This document shows, in pieces, positions 9,805-22,020 of a DNA stretch of 36,475 nt. Source of the stretch: Ichthyophonus hoferi (Eukaryota; Opisthokonta; Ichthyosporea; Ichthyophonida; Ichthyophonidae); contig NAOQ01000144.1 of assembly GCA_002751075.1 (NCBI GenBank), forward strand, positions 11,646-48,120, read 5' to 3'. Position 1 is the first letter of the stretch; each line of letters starts with the position of its first letter. The position numbers were made by a program, and so were the translations under genes. Under the pieces are notes generated by a model, which was not told where the DNA came from, ran no database searches, and saw only the letters and a program-made list of their open reading frames with translations.

Positions 9805-12800
9805 ATGTCTCTTGACAACGACAGTGATGAGGATATGGACTGTCCCTTGTGCATGGAACTATTCGATGCCTCGGATAAGAACTTTTATCCATGTCCGTGT
9901 GGTTACCAGGTGAGTGTGTTGCAGTTATTTTATTTCTTTTTTATTGGTGGATGGGTTACTATGGAAGTCCTGGTATTTCATATATATATTCATGTTCTAC
10001 TACCGTATAGTATTTAGCCTTTGTTTGCCTTCTCTTTATCTATTAATATCCTCGTAATATTTTTATCCTTTTCTCTTATCTCTCCTTTCTTTTTTTTCTT
10101 TTTTTTTCTTCTCCCACTCTCAACCTCAATCTAGTTTTATTTTATTTATCTATTTTTTTTCTTCCTACACACTTAAATAATATTCCTATCAACCTCGAAC
10201 CAAGACAACATGCCTTTCCACCATTCAACCATTCCACCCACTCTCTCTATAAAGTAAAATCCTATCCCCCTTTCTCCTCTATTCTCTCTCCTCTCTCACC
10301 TTTCATCACCCCTCTCAACAATCAGATATGTAGTTTCTGTTGGCATAAAATCAGACTTGAATCAACTGGTCTCTGCCCTGCCTGTCGGCAACCTTATGAT
10401 GACAGCCCTGCAGAATTCCGACCAATCTCTACTGAAGCGTATGTAATTTCCTTCTCTTTCTATTTTTTTTTTCTTCTTCTTCTCTCTCTCTCTCTCTCCA
10501 TCTACTATTAACAACTTCCCCCGCTGGGTAAGGGATGCGTTAAAGCTCCTGCATTCTATTTGCAGTTCACACAACTGTTCTGCGCTCAGAGATGCTTTAC
10601 ACCTCTTAAGATGTAGCCTGCAATACGTGTAATAGCTAATAACTATGGTTTTAATTAGTATGATTGTAGATAGGAACTTAGGTTGTAACACATTTTAATC
10701 ATCCAATCGGCATGTAAGATTTTACTCTAACAACTTTAGTAGATTAGTATTATAATAATCATATAATAATCATATAGTAATAATAATATACCCATCCCTC
10801 TCTCTCAGTATGAACAAAGCTAAAATTGAGAGAAAAAAGGCACAAGCACAAAGAAAGCAGCAGGCGATAGAGAACAGAAAGCACCTGAATGGTATTAGAG
10901 TTGTACAGAGGAACCTAGTGTATGTAGTGGGATTGAGTAGCCGCTTGGCAGATGAAGAGGTAGGTGGTAGGTGGTTGGTTTTATGATAGTTTAATTGCGT
11001 ATCTTATAGATGGGTTGGTTTTATAATAATTTAATTGTGTATCTTATAGGTAGGTTAGTTTTATAATATTTATAATGTAATTCTAGTTCCTGGTCTAACA
11101 AAGTGAGCCTAGTTATTATAATGAAGTATAAACAGTTACAATTAAATAATTATATAATAACTATATAGTTGTAAAAATTGGTTATAATTTTACAACTTTT
11201 CAAAATGATTATAAGCCGTTTTATGGGCAATTTGTTTTTCTTTTTTAACTTTCACTCTAATTAATTGTGTGCTAATAAATAATTATATGGTATTGGATTG
11301 ACTTAGAGCTCTCTCTATATAGGTCAGATGAAAAGGTTAATGGAGATGCATATCATTGGCTAAATATTATCACAGCAGCATATTACTAACAGTTTATTGG
11401 TTGAGCAGGTGATTAGAAAACCCGAGTTCTTTGGGCAATATGGAAAGATCGTCAAGGTTGTAGTTAATAAGAATAGCAACTATAGTAGTGGGCAGGTAAG
11501 CTATGTTATATTGTGTTATTATGTGTGTACTAGGTAGGCATGTGGGGGGTTTTGTGCATATATATATGTTATTATAATAACAGATTTACTGTTATATCTC
11601 CCTGTATACTATTTCTATTATATTATTATGTATTTTATACATACTATACTATAATAGTATCACATATATCTACTGATATTTACTGGATAAATCGAATCAA
11701 AGCAGACTTTAATTGGTTATAGCTGTTACTAAAAATTGATTAAACTGGGCCTATGCAATCACTATGCCCCTGTTGCTATACCAACTGCAATGACAACCAT
11801 GACAACTATGACTACCATAGCAACCATGACAACCATTGGTTTAGCTATAAAGTCAAGCCATGCCTGACCTGGAAGGGGGTAATAGGAACCTAGTTGTTGT
11901 GCGTATATTACCTTCCAGCGGAGGGAAGATGCCTCTGCTTGTATCACGGGGGTCAATGGGGCTGTGGTGGATGGCCGGACCTTAAAGTAAGTGGAGGGAC
12001 TGTGTTTATGTGTATAAATTAACCACTGTGTAGCTGAGCCAAGTTAGAATATATATGTAGTGTATAGGGGAGAATTAAAATATATATCTTTGCGTATTTT
12101 ATTATGAAGACTATGAAAAGACATTAGACTTAATATAATTAAGAAATTATACATATATTTTTTTATTTCCTTAAAGGCAGACAATCTGCTCTCAAGACTT
12201 TTAGTTTGTTTACACTGTAGTCTGCCATCTGACATACATCATTGGAAGGTTAGCAACTGAAAATAGAGACTGGTTATGTTTATATGTTTATCCTATATCT
12301 TTTCCATGTTAACAGTTATTGTATCATCTTAATTAACGTATTAAGGTCATCTAATGTAGGTTCCCAATTTTAACAGTATGGTTCTAGTTAATATTTTATT
12401 GTTTAACTATCCAATAAGCATAGATAAGTTCCACCATTCAACAGACTGACCTGAATTTTAAGACTCTTCTTGGCATCTATTGTTGATTATTAAGTATATG
12501 TTGGTGTTGGTTGGGTGTAGGCAGGTATATATACTTCATACTCCCATTTCTGGCTCAGTCTTTTACCTCGCGCTCCTTCTCTTTCATTAAAGGAAGAGGT
12601 TTTATTGGCCAATCCAGTGGCTACCTATATAATTGTATGCACCAATCCTTACAGGCTGTCCTTTGGCACTACCAAGTATTGCTCCAATTTTCTTCGTAAC
12701 ATTACCTGTACGAATCCTGACTGTATGTATCTGCATGACGTTGCTGATGGAGCAGATAGCTTTACTAAGGAGGATATGCAGCACGGGTAAGTGGTAGGGG

Positions 12801-15800
12801 ACCGCACGGGAATACCACGTACTGTAATCTTTATAGATATATATAGTTACAACCGATATTGTATTTATAGTTAATGATTATTTCAATTGGAATGTTGCAT
12901 TATTAATTTATATTATTATTACCTGTAAATATTAAAATATAACAGACATTTACAATTTAAATATAGCTTTGTCTGTCGGTGACGGCCATACCTAGCATAA
13001 AGCGTCCTATCTAGTATTGAGATGAGAGGAGAGGAGGTAGTAGGGTAGGGTAAAGGGGACTACTAACCGTTCCACACTACGTACCTGCTTTCCTTTTTTA
13101 TTCCTTTCTCTCTGAATCCTTCTAGCTCGCCCTCTCCCTCTCCATATCTTCCTATCTTGTGCTCTATTATAAACGTTAACCACCCTTTGCCATTACAGGC
13201 CTAATGCTATTACTTCGGCAAACTTTATGGATGGTGATAGGGTAAGGCCATATTATCTATCACATCATGTTCTATACAGCTATTTACTATCCTCTACTCA
13301 GGTCACTGATTCGTTTGCCCTTTATCCCACGTTCCGGTTCCTCAGTTTTACTTTTGTGTTACGTATACATGAATGATTGGGTGATGATAATTAGCTAATG
13401 AATTATCCCAATTATGCCATAACGTGTATCTAGGATGATTGGTCACATGGGTTGAAGCACAGATATATGACTGGGTTTAAATCATTACTATACTATATGT
13501 TATGGTATTATGTTTTGTTACGATATTTCTCCTGTATTTACTGGGGGCTTTATTTAGCAAGTGGCCACGTCGCGGTGGAGACAGGCTACCACGCCACGTA
13601 ACTGGGATGGAGGTAAATTACTATATATATATATATATCAACTGTTGGTGTAAATGGTATGATTATAGTTATTGTGTTGTATTTATCTCTCCCCTCTATA
13701 TTGAAATTTTCGTTTCTATTGGACATTGTTGTGTTTAATTTTTAATGTATGTGTATTGTATAACCGGCAGAATAGGGAATGCAGCAGAATAATATTGCAA
13801 CACGTAGTAAATTCATGACCTGCAACTAATAGAATGTCCACTAGCAACATACTAATGACTTATGAACTGCCTTGGCCATTGGCCTATTGAAAATGTAAAG
13901 AATCCATTTATTATTAGATAGTCTGTAAACAACGTGGAACCCATATCCATGCTCCTATCGACCTACCTACGTTGGTATGATATAATTCATTAAATTGGAT
14001 CTTTAAAGTTTAAAAATTCTGTGTTAAATATAGTTGCATGGTTTAATGAGCCTATCACATCTCGTGCAATCCTGACGTGTTGTCATTTTTAGTCCCAACA
14101 ATTTATCTTACCCAATAGGTGTTAATTAACACTAACTATATATATAACCCTAGAGGATGATTGGGATGAGCTGTGCCAGGACGAATGGGAAGCATCACCC
14201 GGGCCAGCATCACCAGCCATGAAGGTATGCTATCTGTTGTATAATTGGTCTATGATTGAGGGCGGGGAGGGCGTTCTATAGTTGGTTTTATCCAATAATT
14301 ATGGAGAGGAACTTAACTGTGATTAAATCTATTTGGGCTATCCATGATTTGTCAGTTATCATTCTAACCCCCTTTTACCTACCCATATTGATTGGCTATT
14401 AACTATTTTAACGTGATTCATTCACTGGTCTACTTTCTAACCCTAGCATTGGCCTGTCATTAATCAATCTCTCTTGGCCTATGACATCACAGCCCACTTC
14501 CACTACGGTGTTAACTCAATCCGGTACTCTTACTCCTTCTCTCAGTGGGTCGGCTCTACCAGCTACGGCGTCATGGTATATATTATGTATTGGTTGTCAT
14601 AGTGATGGGTGCTGTTATGGGCTGTTATGGTGATTATAATTGTGATTGCTAGTTATAGTGATGACCTTGCTTGTTAAATACAGTGCTTGGTATACGTACT
14701 GTATTAATGTGATGTTACTCTGTTACTATGTTGCTATATTACTACCTTATTCTATCGCTATACTGCCCTTGTTAGATATACGGCCTATGTTCCATCTCTC
14801 ACATATTCCCTTGATGTATTTATCACACAGGATATAATAACATTACTCCCACCCATGCCCCTCTCCCTCCTCTCCCTCCTCTCCCTCCTCTCCCTCACTC
14901 CATCAACCAATAGGGCCAGTCGCAACAAGCCCCCTCCTGACAACAGCCCGTCCTCGTTCCCACCGCTCAGTAGTGACCCGGTGGGTGGCTGTCCCCTGGT
15001 AGGCGGGGTTAAGGGTGTGGATGATCAGCCTCGCACTACCAAAACTGCCAAACAGAAAGCCAAGGCCAAGTCAAAGGCCGCCAAAGGACTGACTTCGACC
15101 TCATTGAACCCTCCTTCTACTACTACTACTAGTACCGCTTCTTCCCCTGACTCCCCCCCTCAGGCCCAATCAGATACCCCTGACGTCACCCTTAGCAACC
15201 CTGTCGTTGGCCAATCACAGTTTGACACCACTCCCTCCCATGAGGGTCATCACCAGGACTCTGTGGTAAGAGTCAATAATAATGAGACGGTTAAGACTGA
15301 GAGTGAAGGCCAATCAGAGACTGGTTCGTCTACTGCTCCTCCAACAAGTAATCCAATTAGTGAGCCTGAAAAGGAGGAGGCCAGTAAGACGGAGCCTGAA
15401 AAGGACAAAGAAGTCCTATTGGCCCCCCCTGATCTTAGCCAATCCAAAGAACCTTCAGAACCACAGAAAGAGAATGATTTGGGGGTATGCACGGAGGGTA
15501 TGACAGAAGAGAAGAGCGTAGAAGGAAAGGAAGAGGAGAATGGGAAGGGGCCTCTATTGGGTCAGGCTTCAGGCTTCGTGCTGCCTACAGAGGTGGCTTT
15601 GGGGGTACTGGCGGAGCAAGAGGGTAGCGCCACTGTAGATAGGTAGGTATGTGTATGGGTATGGTATGTGTAGGAAATAGGGGTGGCCAATTGGTAACGT
15701 AAGGTATATATATATGTATACTACCCTACGTAGATAATGAAAGACATTTTCATACATACATATATACAATTTATCCCTACCCACCTCACAGGTCTACCCC

Positions 15801-16678
15801 CGTGTATGCCCAAGGCATTGATGACCTTTTACGCGAAGCGGAAGCAGAGGACGATGCAGCCGAACAGCAGCAAACACCACAATCACAACAACAACCATCA
15901 GTTGCTAAGGCCCCCAGTTCCCCTTTACCTACCCCTACTACCCTTTCTGGTAACCCACACTCAGCATCCAATCCACATGCTAATTACTCTCCTTTCTCCA
16001 CCGGTCTTTGGAATGCGTCATCTCTGTCTACACCCGATTCGTTTGACCCCAATATGGCCCGTGGGTTGGGTCAAATAGGGGATTCAGTAGGGGTAAGGAC
16101 TCCATTAAGTCTAATGATTGGATGGGAACCCAATACTACTTCCAGTCCGTTGAACTGCAGCACCAACCTATACGGGGCCATTGGTACCATTAAGAAGCCG
16201 ACCGTGGGAGGCTCATCTCCCTCTACCCATGTGCGGCCACCTCCAGGCTGGGAACATGCAAGGCCTAACCGTGTGAATACGGGCGGGGGCTCTCTATGGA
16301 ACTCCGAGTACCGTATGGATGCCGATAGGAAGAATAATAATAGCAATAGTAATTCCAAGAACAAGCCGCCTGCCTTTGACCTTTGGGACTTCATGGGCGA
16401 TAAGCGGCAGTCACAGTTGCCCGGGGGTGCGGGTGCGGGTGGGGTCAATGCAGGCAGTGCAGGCATGCCCCCTAGGGGCCCGGTGAGTGAGGCCGACAAG
16501 GCTAGGTTTCACTTTAATCACTTTGGTCCATCGGTGGCGGAGTTGAATGGAACACGGATAGAGATGAGGAGAGAGAGGATGGGGTGAGGTGAGGGCAGGG
16601 AGAGACATATAGGCTATATAATGGATGGATGGCTGTAAAAGACCAGAATTACAGCGACTATCACTATTACTATGATGT

Positions 16679-16715
<37 letters not shown>

Positions 16716-19125
16716 NNNNNNNNNNNNNNNNNNNNNNNNNNNNNNNNNNNNNNNNNNNNNNNNNNNNNNNNNNNNNNNNNNNNNNNNNNNNNNNNNNNNN
16801 NNNNNNNNNNNNNNNNNNNNNNNNNNNNNNNNNNNNNNNNNNNNNNNNNNNNNNNNNNNNNNNNNNNNNNNNNNNNNNNNNNNNNNNNNNNNNNNNNNNN
16901 NNNNNNNNNNNNNNNNNNNNNNNNNNNNNNNNNNNNNNNNNNNNNNNNNNNNNNNNNNNNNNNNNNNNNNNNNNNNNNNNNNNNNNNNNNNNNNNNNNNN
17001 NNNNNNNNNNNNNNNNNNNNNNNNNNNNNNNNNNNNNNNNNNNNNNNNNNNNNNNNNNNNNNNNNNNNNNTTTTTTTTTTTTTTTTTCTTCACTACTCTT
17101 GTCATGCATATTCTTATCACTTCCTTTCTCCCTTCATATATATATATTTGTGTGTGTTTGTGTGCTTGTGTGTTTGTGTGCGTAAGGCTGTATGTTAACT
17201 TAAACCTTCCTTTTCTTAGCAACCCCCAGGATTAATGGGTTATAACTCTATAATGAGACCCAGGACACTGCCCAATCATAACAATAACACAGCTTCTCCT
17301 GCCGATAGCAACCAGGCTTCTAGGTAAATATATCGCCTCTTTCCCTATTAGTCGCATCATTTATCTCCTCCAATGATTTTCCTAACTTACACCCATCTAA
17401 TTGTCTGTTACCATTGGTCAATCAGTAAGGCGTCTACACATGTACCAGGGTTTCTATTGGCCCTTGTTTGTTCTTTCTAGCCGCTGGTGCATGATAATCA
17501 ACCAATAAGAACTCACTCAAACTAACCATATATGGTTCACTCTGTACAGGTCAGCCACTCCCTCTACCACCCACCATGCTCCTCCACCAGGTATGACTGG
17601 TCTTCCACCAGGATTTGGAGCCATTGGCTCGGATCGATCTAGTGGTATGACTCCACCCAAAGGAGGGAATATGCCCCAGGGGCCTGGTATGGGGCCTAGC
17701 TGGCCTGCCCCCTCTGGCCTGGCTGATCCCTATAACCTGCTCTTACTTCAGTACCAACAGCAACAACAACAACAGCAGCAGCAGCAACAACAGCAATATC
17801 AGCAACAGCAATACCAACAACAGCAACAGTTAATCCAACAACAGCAACTCCTTCACAAGCAACGTCAAGCTCAACAACAACAACAGCACTATGCGGCCGC
17901 TATGCAACATCTTATGATGCAACAACCACAGCAACCTGGACTACCATTAGGTGCGGGAGGGTCACTAAGAAACTTTGGACCGCAAGAGGGTATGGGTGGG
18001 TCTATGTATGACTCTAATATGAGGCCTAGTGGTGTGGCTGGCACCATCAAGGGCGCACCTTGGGATAATCAATCACCAGGCCAAGGTATGCATGGGCATG
18101 GTAATGACCCTCTAAGACAACAGGCCGCCAACTATGGTATGCAAGGTATGTATGTATTTTACGACATTATACCATACTGTACTGTTTTGTTTTGTTTTTT
18201 AATATATATGTTTTATATTTCAAATTTTTTCATATATATTATATATATGTATATATTGCTTTGAATTGTTGTTTATCTTTATTTGGTGTGGTAGGTGCTA
18301 AGTAGTGTAAGTGGGGAGATCAGACGGATGTTGCCAACCAATCACAATTCTCCTATATATGGCGCTATAACACATAGATAGATTGAAGTGGGTATTTAAT
18401 GAAGATACCTTAGTAAATATGCATACCACTCTTTACAATCGGTTTCATCCATTCAGTATATAATATAATAGCCTTTATTACATACACCCTTATCTCCTCT
18501 GTTGTTTTCTTGTATTTTCTCTCTTTTTTTTTTTCACAAGGTGTCTTTGACCTACATATATTTGAACGCACTTCAAACTAATCTTTGTACCATACATTTC
18601 CACTCTGCTCTATCAATCCTCCCGTCTTTTACCTTACCTTCAGGGTCATCAGTATCAGGTAATGTTGGGGGTGGACGTGTACCAAGCTACGGAGATGCCA
18701 ATGGCAGCATGCTGGGATACATGCAGTCGATGGGGTTGGATCCTAATGCTGCTCTCCTTGCCCTACAACGTCAACAACAACAACAGCAGCAACAAGAACA
18801 AAATCGCTTCTATCCCCTCGGTGGTGGGGCGGGGGCATCCTCGGGGGCAGGGGGCTATGGCAATAATGGTCTGGGTGGAATGGACCCTATGTCAGCCTTG
18901 AGTATCTATAATCTAAGTTCATTGAACCTAGGAGGCAATGTTAATTCAGGCTACCCTATGGGCATGGGAGGAATCCCGCAAAGGATGGGCCCGCCAGGTA
19001 TCCAGCCAGGTCAACCAGGCCTAGGCTACGGGTTAGACATGAGTCAAGGCCAGTTAAACGGGCCACCACAGGGCCTAGCAAGAGATGATATGAAGAATGG
19101 AGGGGAAGGAGCTATCCTCTCGTAA
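9805..19125 (+). CDS. CNOT4: CNOT4 / Not4 RING-RRM-CCCH E3 ubiquitin ligase of the CCR4-NOT complex, 15 exons
   Basis: Exons by splice consensus and frame: 9805-9909, 10326-10438, 10809-10959, 11409-11495, 11886-11986, 12655-12786, 13199-13241, 13558-13612, 14154-14224, 14493-14575, 14914-15642, 15792-16482, 17220-17323, 17550-18145, 18644-19125 (stop TAA); about 1180 aa. The ATG at 9805 is the first in frame and directly precedes the RING. Seen: a C4C4 RING with Cys 13, 16, 30, 32, 37, 40, 52 and 55; a basic linker; an RRM at about residues 108-190; and a CCCH finger at 195-213 (C-x8-C-x4-C-x3-H). Family knowledge: Not4 ligases use UbcH5-type E2s, bind NOT1 and act in mRNA decay and cotranslational quality control. 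The tail (about 950 residues) is low-complexity, with a Lys/Ala tract, Pro-rich segments, a polyQ block (17749-17889) and a second Q run near 18771; human CNOT4 is roughly 575-715 aa. The N-terminal exons (1-6) are secure. Exons 7-10 are less certain. Exon 12 has two possible donors (see the finding on the gap). Confidence 0.93.
10972..11070 (+). repeat. Short tandem repeat, unit about 42 bp, in CNOT4 intron 3
   Basis: The segment beginning GGTTGGTTTTAT and ending GTATCTTATAG occurs twice in a row with few changes, followed by a partial third copy. It lies directly downstream of the exon 3 donor and has no visible coding content. Confidence 0.8.
16716..17070. other. Assembly gap (355 N) bounded by poly-T on both sides
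   Basis: The Ns begin after 33 T (16683-16715) and are followed by 17 T (17071-17087). The gap falls in the CNOT4 intron between exons 12 and 13. Long open frames across it encode only Phe, Lys or undefined residues and are artefacts. An unseen exon inside the gap cannot be excluded. Confidence 0.98.
17749..17889 (+). repeat. CAA/CAG polyglutamine tract inside CNOT4 exon 14
   Basis: The frame gives an almost continuous glutamine block interrupted by Tyr, Leu, Ile, His and Lys. CAA and CAG codons are mixed, which usually limits repeat slippage, so the tract is more likely a maintained low-complexity segment than a recent expansion. A second shorter Gln run lies in exon 15 near 18771-18800. 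Confidence 0.9.
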
Positions 19126-19352
19126 GGGACTGTGAAGGGAATCTACTCCATTCCATCTTGCTTCTACTTGTACTTGTTGCTGTAATAGCCATGAGACTAA
19201 TATCTTAAGAGAGGTTTTAGATACTTATTTTTCTCTTTTTACATATGTCGATTCAATTGATATGTTTATTACTTTGCTTGTGTTTACACCTGCCACTTCA
19301 TACTGACTTAGTTGTACTTTACTATACATATTTTCTTTGATATTGTATAGGA

Positions 19353-19358
19353 AATAAA
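19353..19358 (+). terminator. Polyadenylation signal AATAAA for CNOT4
   Basis: A canonical AATAAA lies about 230 bp after the CNOT4 stop codon, followed by T-rich sequence. It is the best placed signal on the plus strand for this gene. Confidence 0.6.
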
Positions 19359-19450
19359 TTTTTAGTGTTTATAATTATCACAATGGATAAACTGCTACAA
19401 AGTACTCATATATATACGCCCGTATATACATATATACATACGTTGATAGT

Positions 19451-19472
19451 GTAAGTATAATTATATACTTAC
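19451..19472. repeat. Perfect inverted repeat, 9-bp arms, downstream of CNOT4
   Basis: GTAAGTATA and TATACTTAC flank ATTA. The repeat lies about 95 bp beyond the CNOT4 poly(A) signal in AT-rich DNA where short palindromes are frequent; no function is claimed. Confidence 0.8.
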
Positions 19473-20740
19473 AATATGCTTACACGAACTCGATTCGATC
19501 ATGAACCTAGTGAGACCTAGTGACTTTTTTTTTTTTTTGTTTGTTGGTTTTTATTTTATTTGTGTTAGATATATCTATCCATTGGATAATTAAATATATG
19601 TAAAATTGGCTTAATGATGTAATTTTTGCTTTGGTTGGACAGCACTGGTTTGGTTGATCCACCCGTCATTTTAAGAGCATTGTAATAAGCGAGTAAAAAA
19701 ATTATTTTTGCTTTTAATATAATGCATTGATTGGTTCTAAATATCTATGACATATTCTAATATTGTAAAATTATCCTTGAATTATATACAATAAAAATCT
19801 TTATATTGGAAGCCTTCAATTCCCTCTTAATCTAAGCCGAGCTTTGCTTGAGAAATTCACTACATAAACCACTCCAGAAATATGTGCAATAGGTATTCAC
19901 TTTTACATTACCTTATAGATTGATAAAAGCTAAGGCTATATAGCACTGTCAATTAACCTATTTGCGAAAGAAAGAAATTTGTCGGATAGTGGTGTCTCCA
20001 AAATTCATTAGTCTATTGGGAAATGCAGTCATTGTTTCGTGATGGGAGAGACTGCTTCTCAGCTTCATTGATAGAAGGAAGGCCTTTAGTTAATTAAAAC
20101 TAGCATGTAGGTATAGTTATTTGTCTGCCTTATGGCTGGCTATGGAGCCATCCCTTGTGAATATTCCTGCATATACTTTCATATTTGATTGCAGCCAGTG
20201 CAAAGATATTATAGGTTGTAATACATAGTTGGTAAGATGTCATTTGAGCAGAAAGAAGCATTGGTCTTGTTTTTCATGTCATACTCAAGGTTCTTGAGTT
20301 TAGTAATGAAATATACTAGATATGCTTTTCTATAGTAGTATCTAATAAGGGGTATGACAGTAATTTTAACTAGATCGAATAAATAGTTAATTCATAGGAC
20401 TTCATTGCAGAAGCTCCCGAAATCATGGTTAAGTTTTTTCAATCGAAAATAGATCAGGTTGGTGGTTGTGCGGATGTTTCTATATAAAGTAATGAAGTTA
20501 GAGCATTTGTGAGATACAACGTTTATGTAGCATTTACTAGACTTAGTACAATATAGAATGTACCATAAATGGTAAAGAGCAAAGCTGAAGCTTGTCCAAC
20601 GCTCCACTACTTTGATCTAAATATTTAAACTCCATGCCCTTAATTGGTACTGGATAGGTAGTTCATTACTGAAATAAAATGTGACGTTAAAAGTTAATAT
20701 CATTGAAGTTAATCTCGTTATTGCAGAGAATAGGGAACAT

Positions 20741-20943
20741 GGTGTAAAAAGGAAAAGGAAGGACTTGACTTTCACTTACTACAAGAATACACACAGGCCT
20801 TTACTTTAGAACAAAACTGGTGTTATAGTCTTATCCGACAAAAGAGACGTGTCTGAAGCCATGCAAAGAAACCTAGTTCAACCCTTCAATGAGACAGAGA
20901 CAATATCATCCAACAGTTACAGTGGAAATATGCTGAGTCCATA
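20741..20943 (+). pseudogene. Coding-like relic, family not recognised
   Basis: About 65 codons on the plus strand read like protein (DLTFTYYKNTHRPLL, KTGVIVLSDKRDVSEAMQRN, VQPFNETETISS) with few interruptions. No start, splice frame or domain could be recognised. It lies in the gene-poor block between CNOT4 and Arp3 and may be part of a decayed element. Confidence 0.25.
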
Positions 20944-21896
20944 GCCATGTTGGTTGCATTACTACCTTCATCTTATTAAAGGTTTCAGCCAAGTTTCTTT
21001 GCGTAATTTTATCCTCATCACTACTCTGCTGAGAATACTACTATTATAGTCTTTTTCCTATTTAAAGGCATGTGAATATTCCTGTGGTTAGCAATTTCTA
21101 AGTCTTTTCTTTTCCACCAATTTATTATTTTGTAGTTATGTTGTAAGAATAACCTTGGCCACGCTATCTATCCTTTAACACCAAATTTTATTTCAGTATT
21201 GAACTACTCATATCCAGTCCTAATCAAGGGTTTGGATTTGTATATATAAATTAGAGTAGTGGAGAATTGGGCAAGGTTCAAGGTTTATATTTTGTTTTTT
21301 ATGGCTATATTTTTTCTTGCACTATGCCTAGTAAGTTACACATAAAAATTGAATATCATTATTAATAGTTTAAGAAATTCATAGTTTCTAAATTGGCCTT
21401 TGTTCTAACTTCATTATTTTATGTTGAAACATGCCCACGACCACAAACATAATCATATCTTAAATTGAAAGACCTTCCCCTAAGTATGGGAACTTCTGCA
21501 ATAACGTCTTAAAAATAAATTAATTGACCAATTTTAGACTTTCATGCCATACCTGGTATTAGGCATACCATTATAGATAATCAAAATTTAGTGTGTCATA
21601 TTAAAAAACCCACTACCTAAGGTATGTCAAAAAATAAAACTACTATTATTACTCAAATGTCACCCTATTAGCAATGTATTGCAACAATATACTAGGTCAC
21701 TAGCGTGTCATTATTGACTTTTTAGGTGAAGTGCATGATAGATAAAGCCTTTATCGTGTTAATAGATTCAACTGTACCAAACAATTTTTTGCTAAACAAG
21801 TATTGCATACTAACTTTATGATTGAGTCTAAATTAACATAAACAGATATAGGATTAGTTCTCGCAAAGGATTACTCAGTGAATATAATTTGCTATG

Positions 21897-22020
21897 TGTT
21901 GGAAAAAATAAGTAGAGACAGAAGCGTTCCTGTATCTATATTTGTTTAGAAGGAGAGGGAATACCAAATTAAGGGGCATTTAAACGTATCCCTTTCCATA
22001 CACGGAGTACAGGCATGATA
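21897..22020 (+). mobile_element. Dispersed repeat copy 3, LTR-like
   Basis: It begins TGTTGGAAAAAATAAGTAG and shares GTTCCTGTATCTATATTTG, GGAATACCAAATTAAGGGGC and CATACACGGAGTACAGGCAT with the copies near 7.4 and 7.9 kb; similarity fades after about 125 bp. It is upstream of, and in the same orientation as, the copia integrase relic at 24.2 kb, so the two might be parts of one old element. That link is inference. Confidence 0.5.

Noticed and set aside
15250-15503. Open frames in other phases across CNOT4 exon 11
   Set aside because: Shadows of the exon; the chosen frame alone links in phase to the flanking exons.
16411-17235. Long open frames of poly-Phe, poly-Lys and undefined residues
   Set aside because: They only reflect the poly-T tracts and the run of Ns; no protein is supported.
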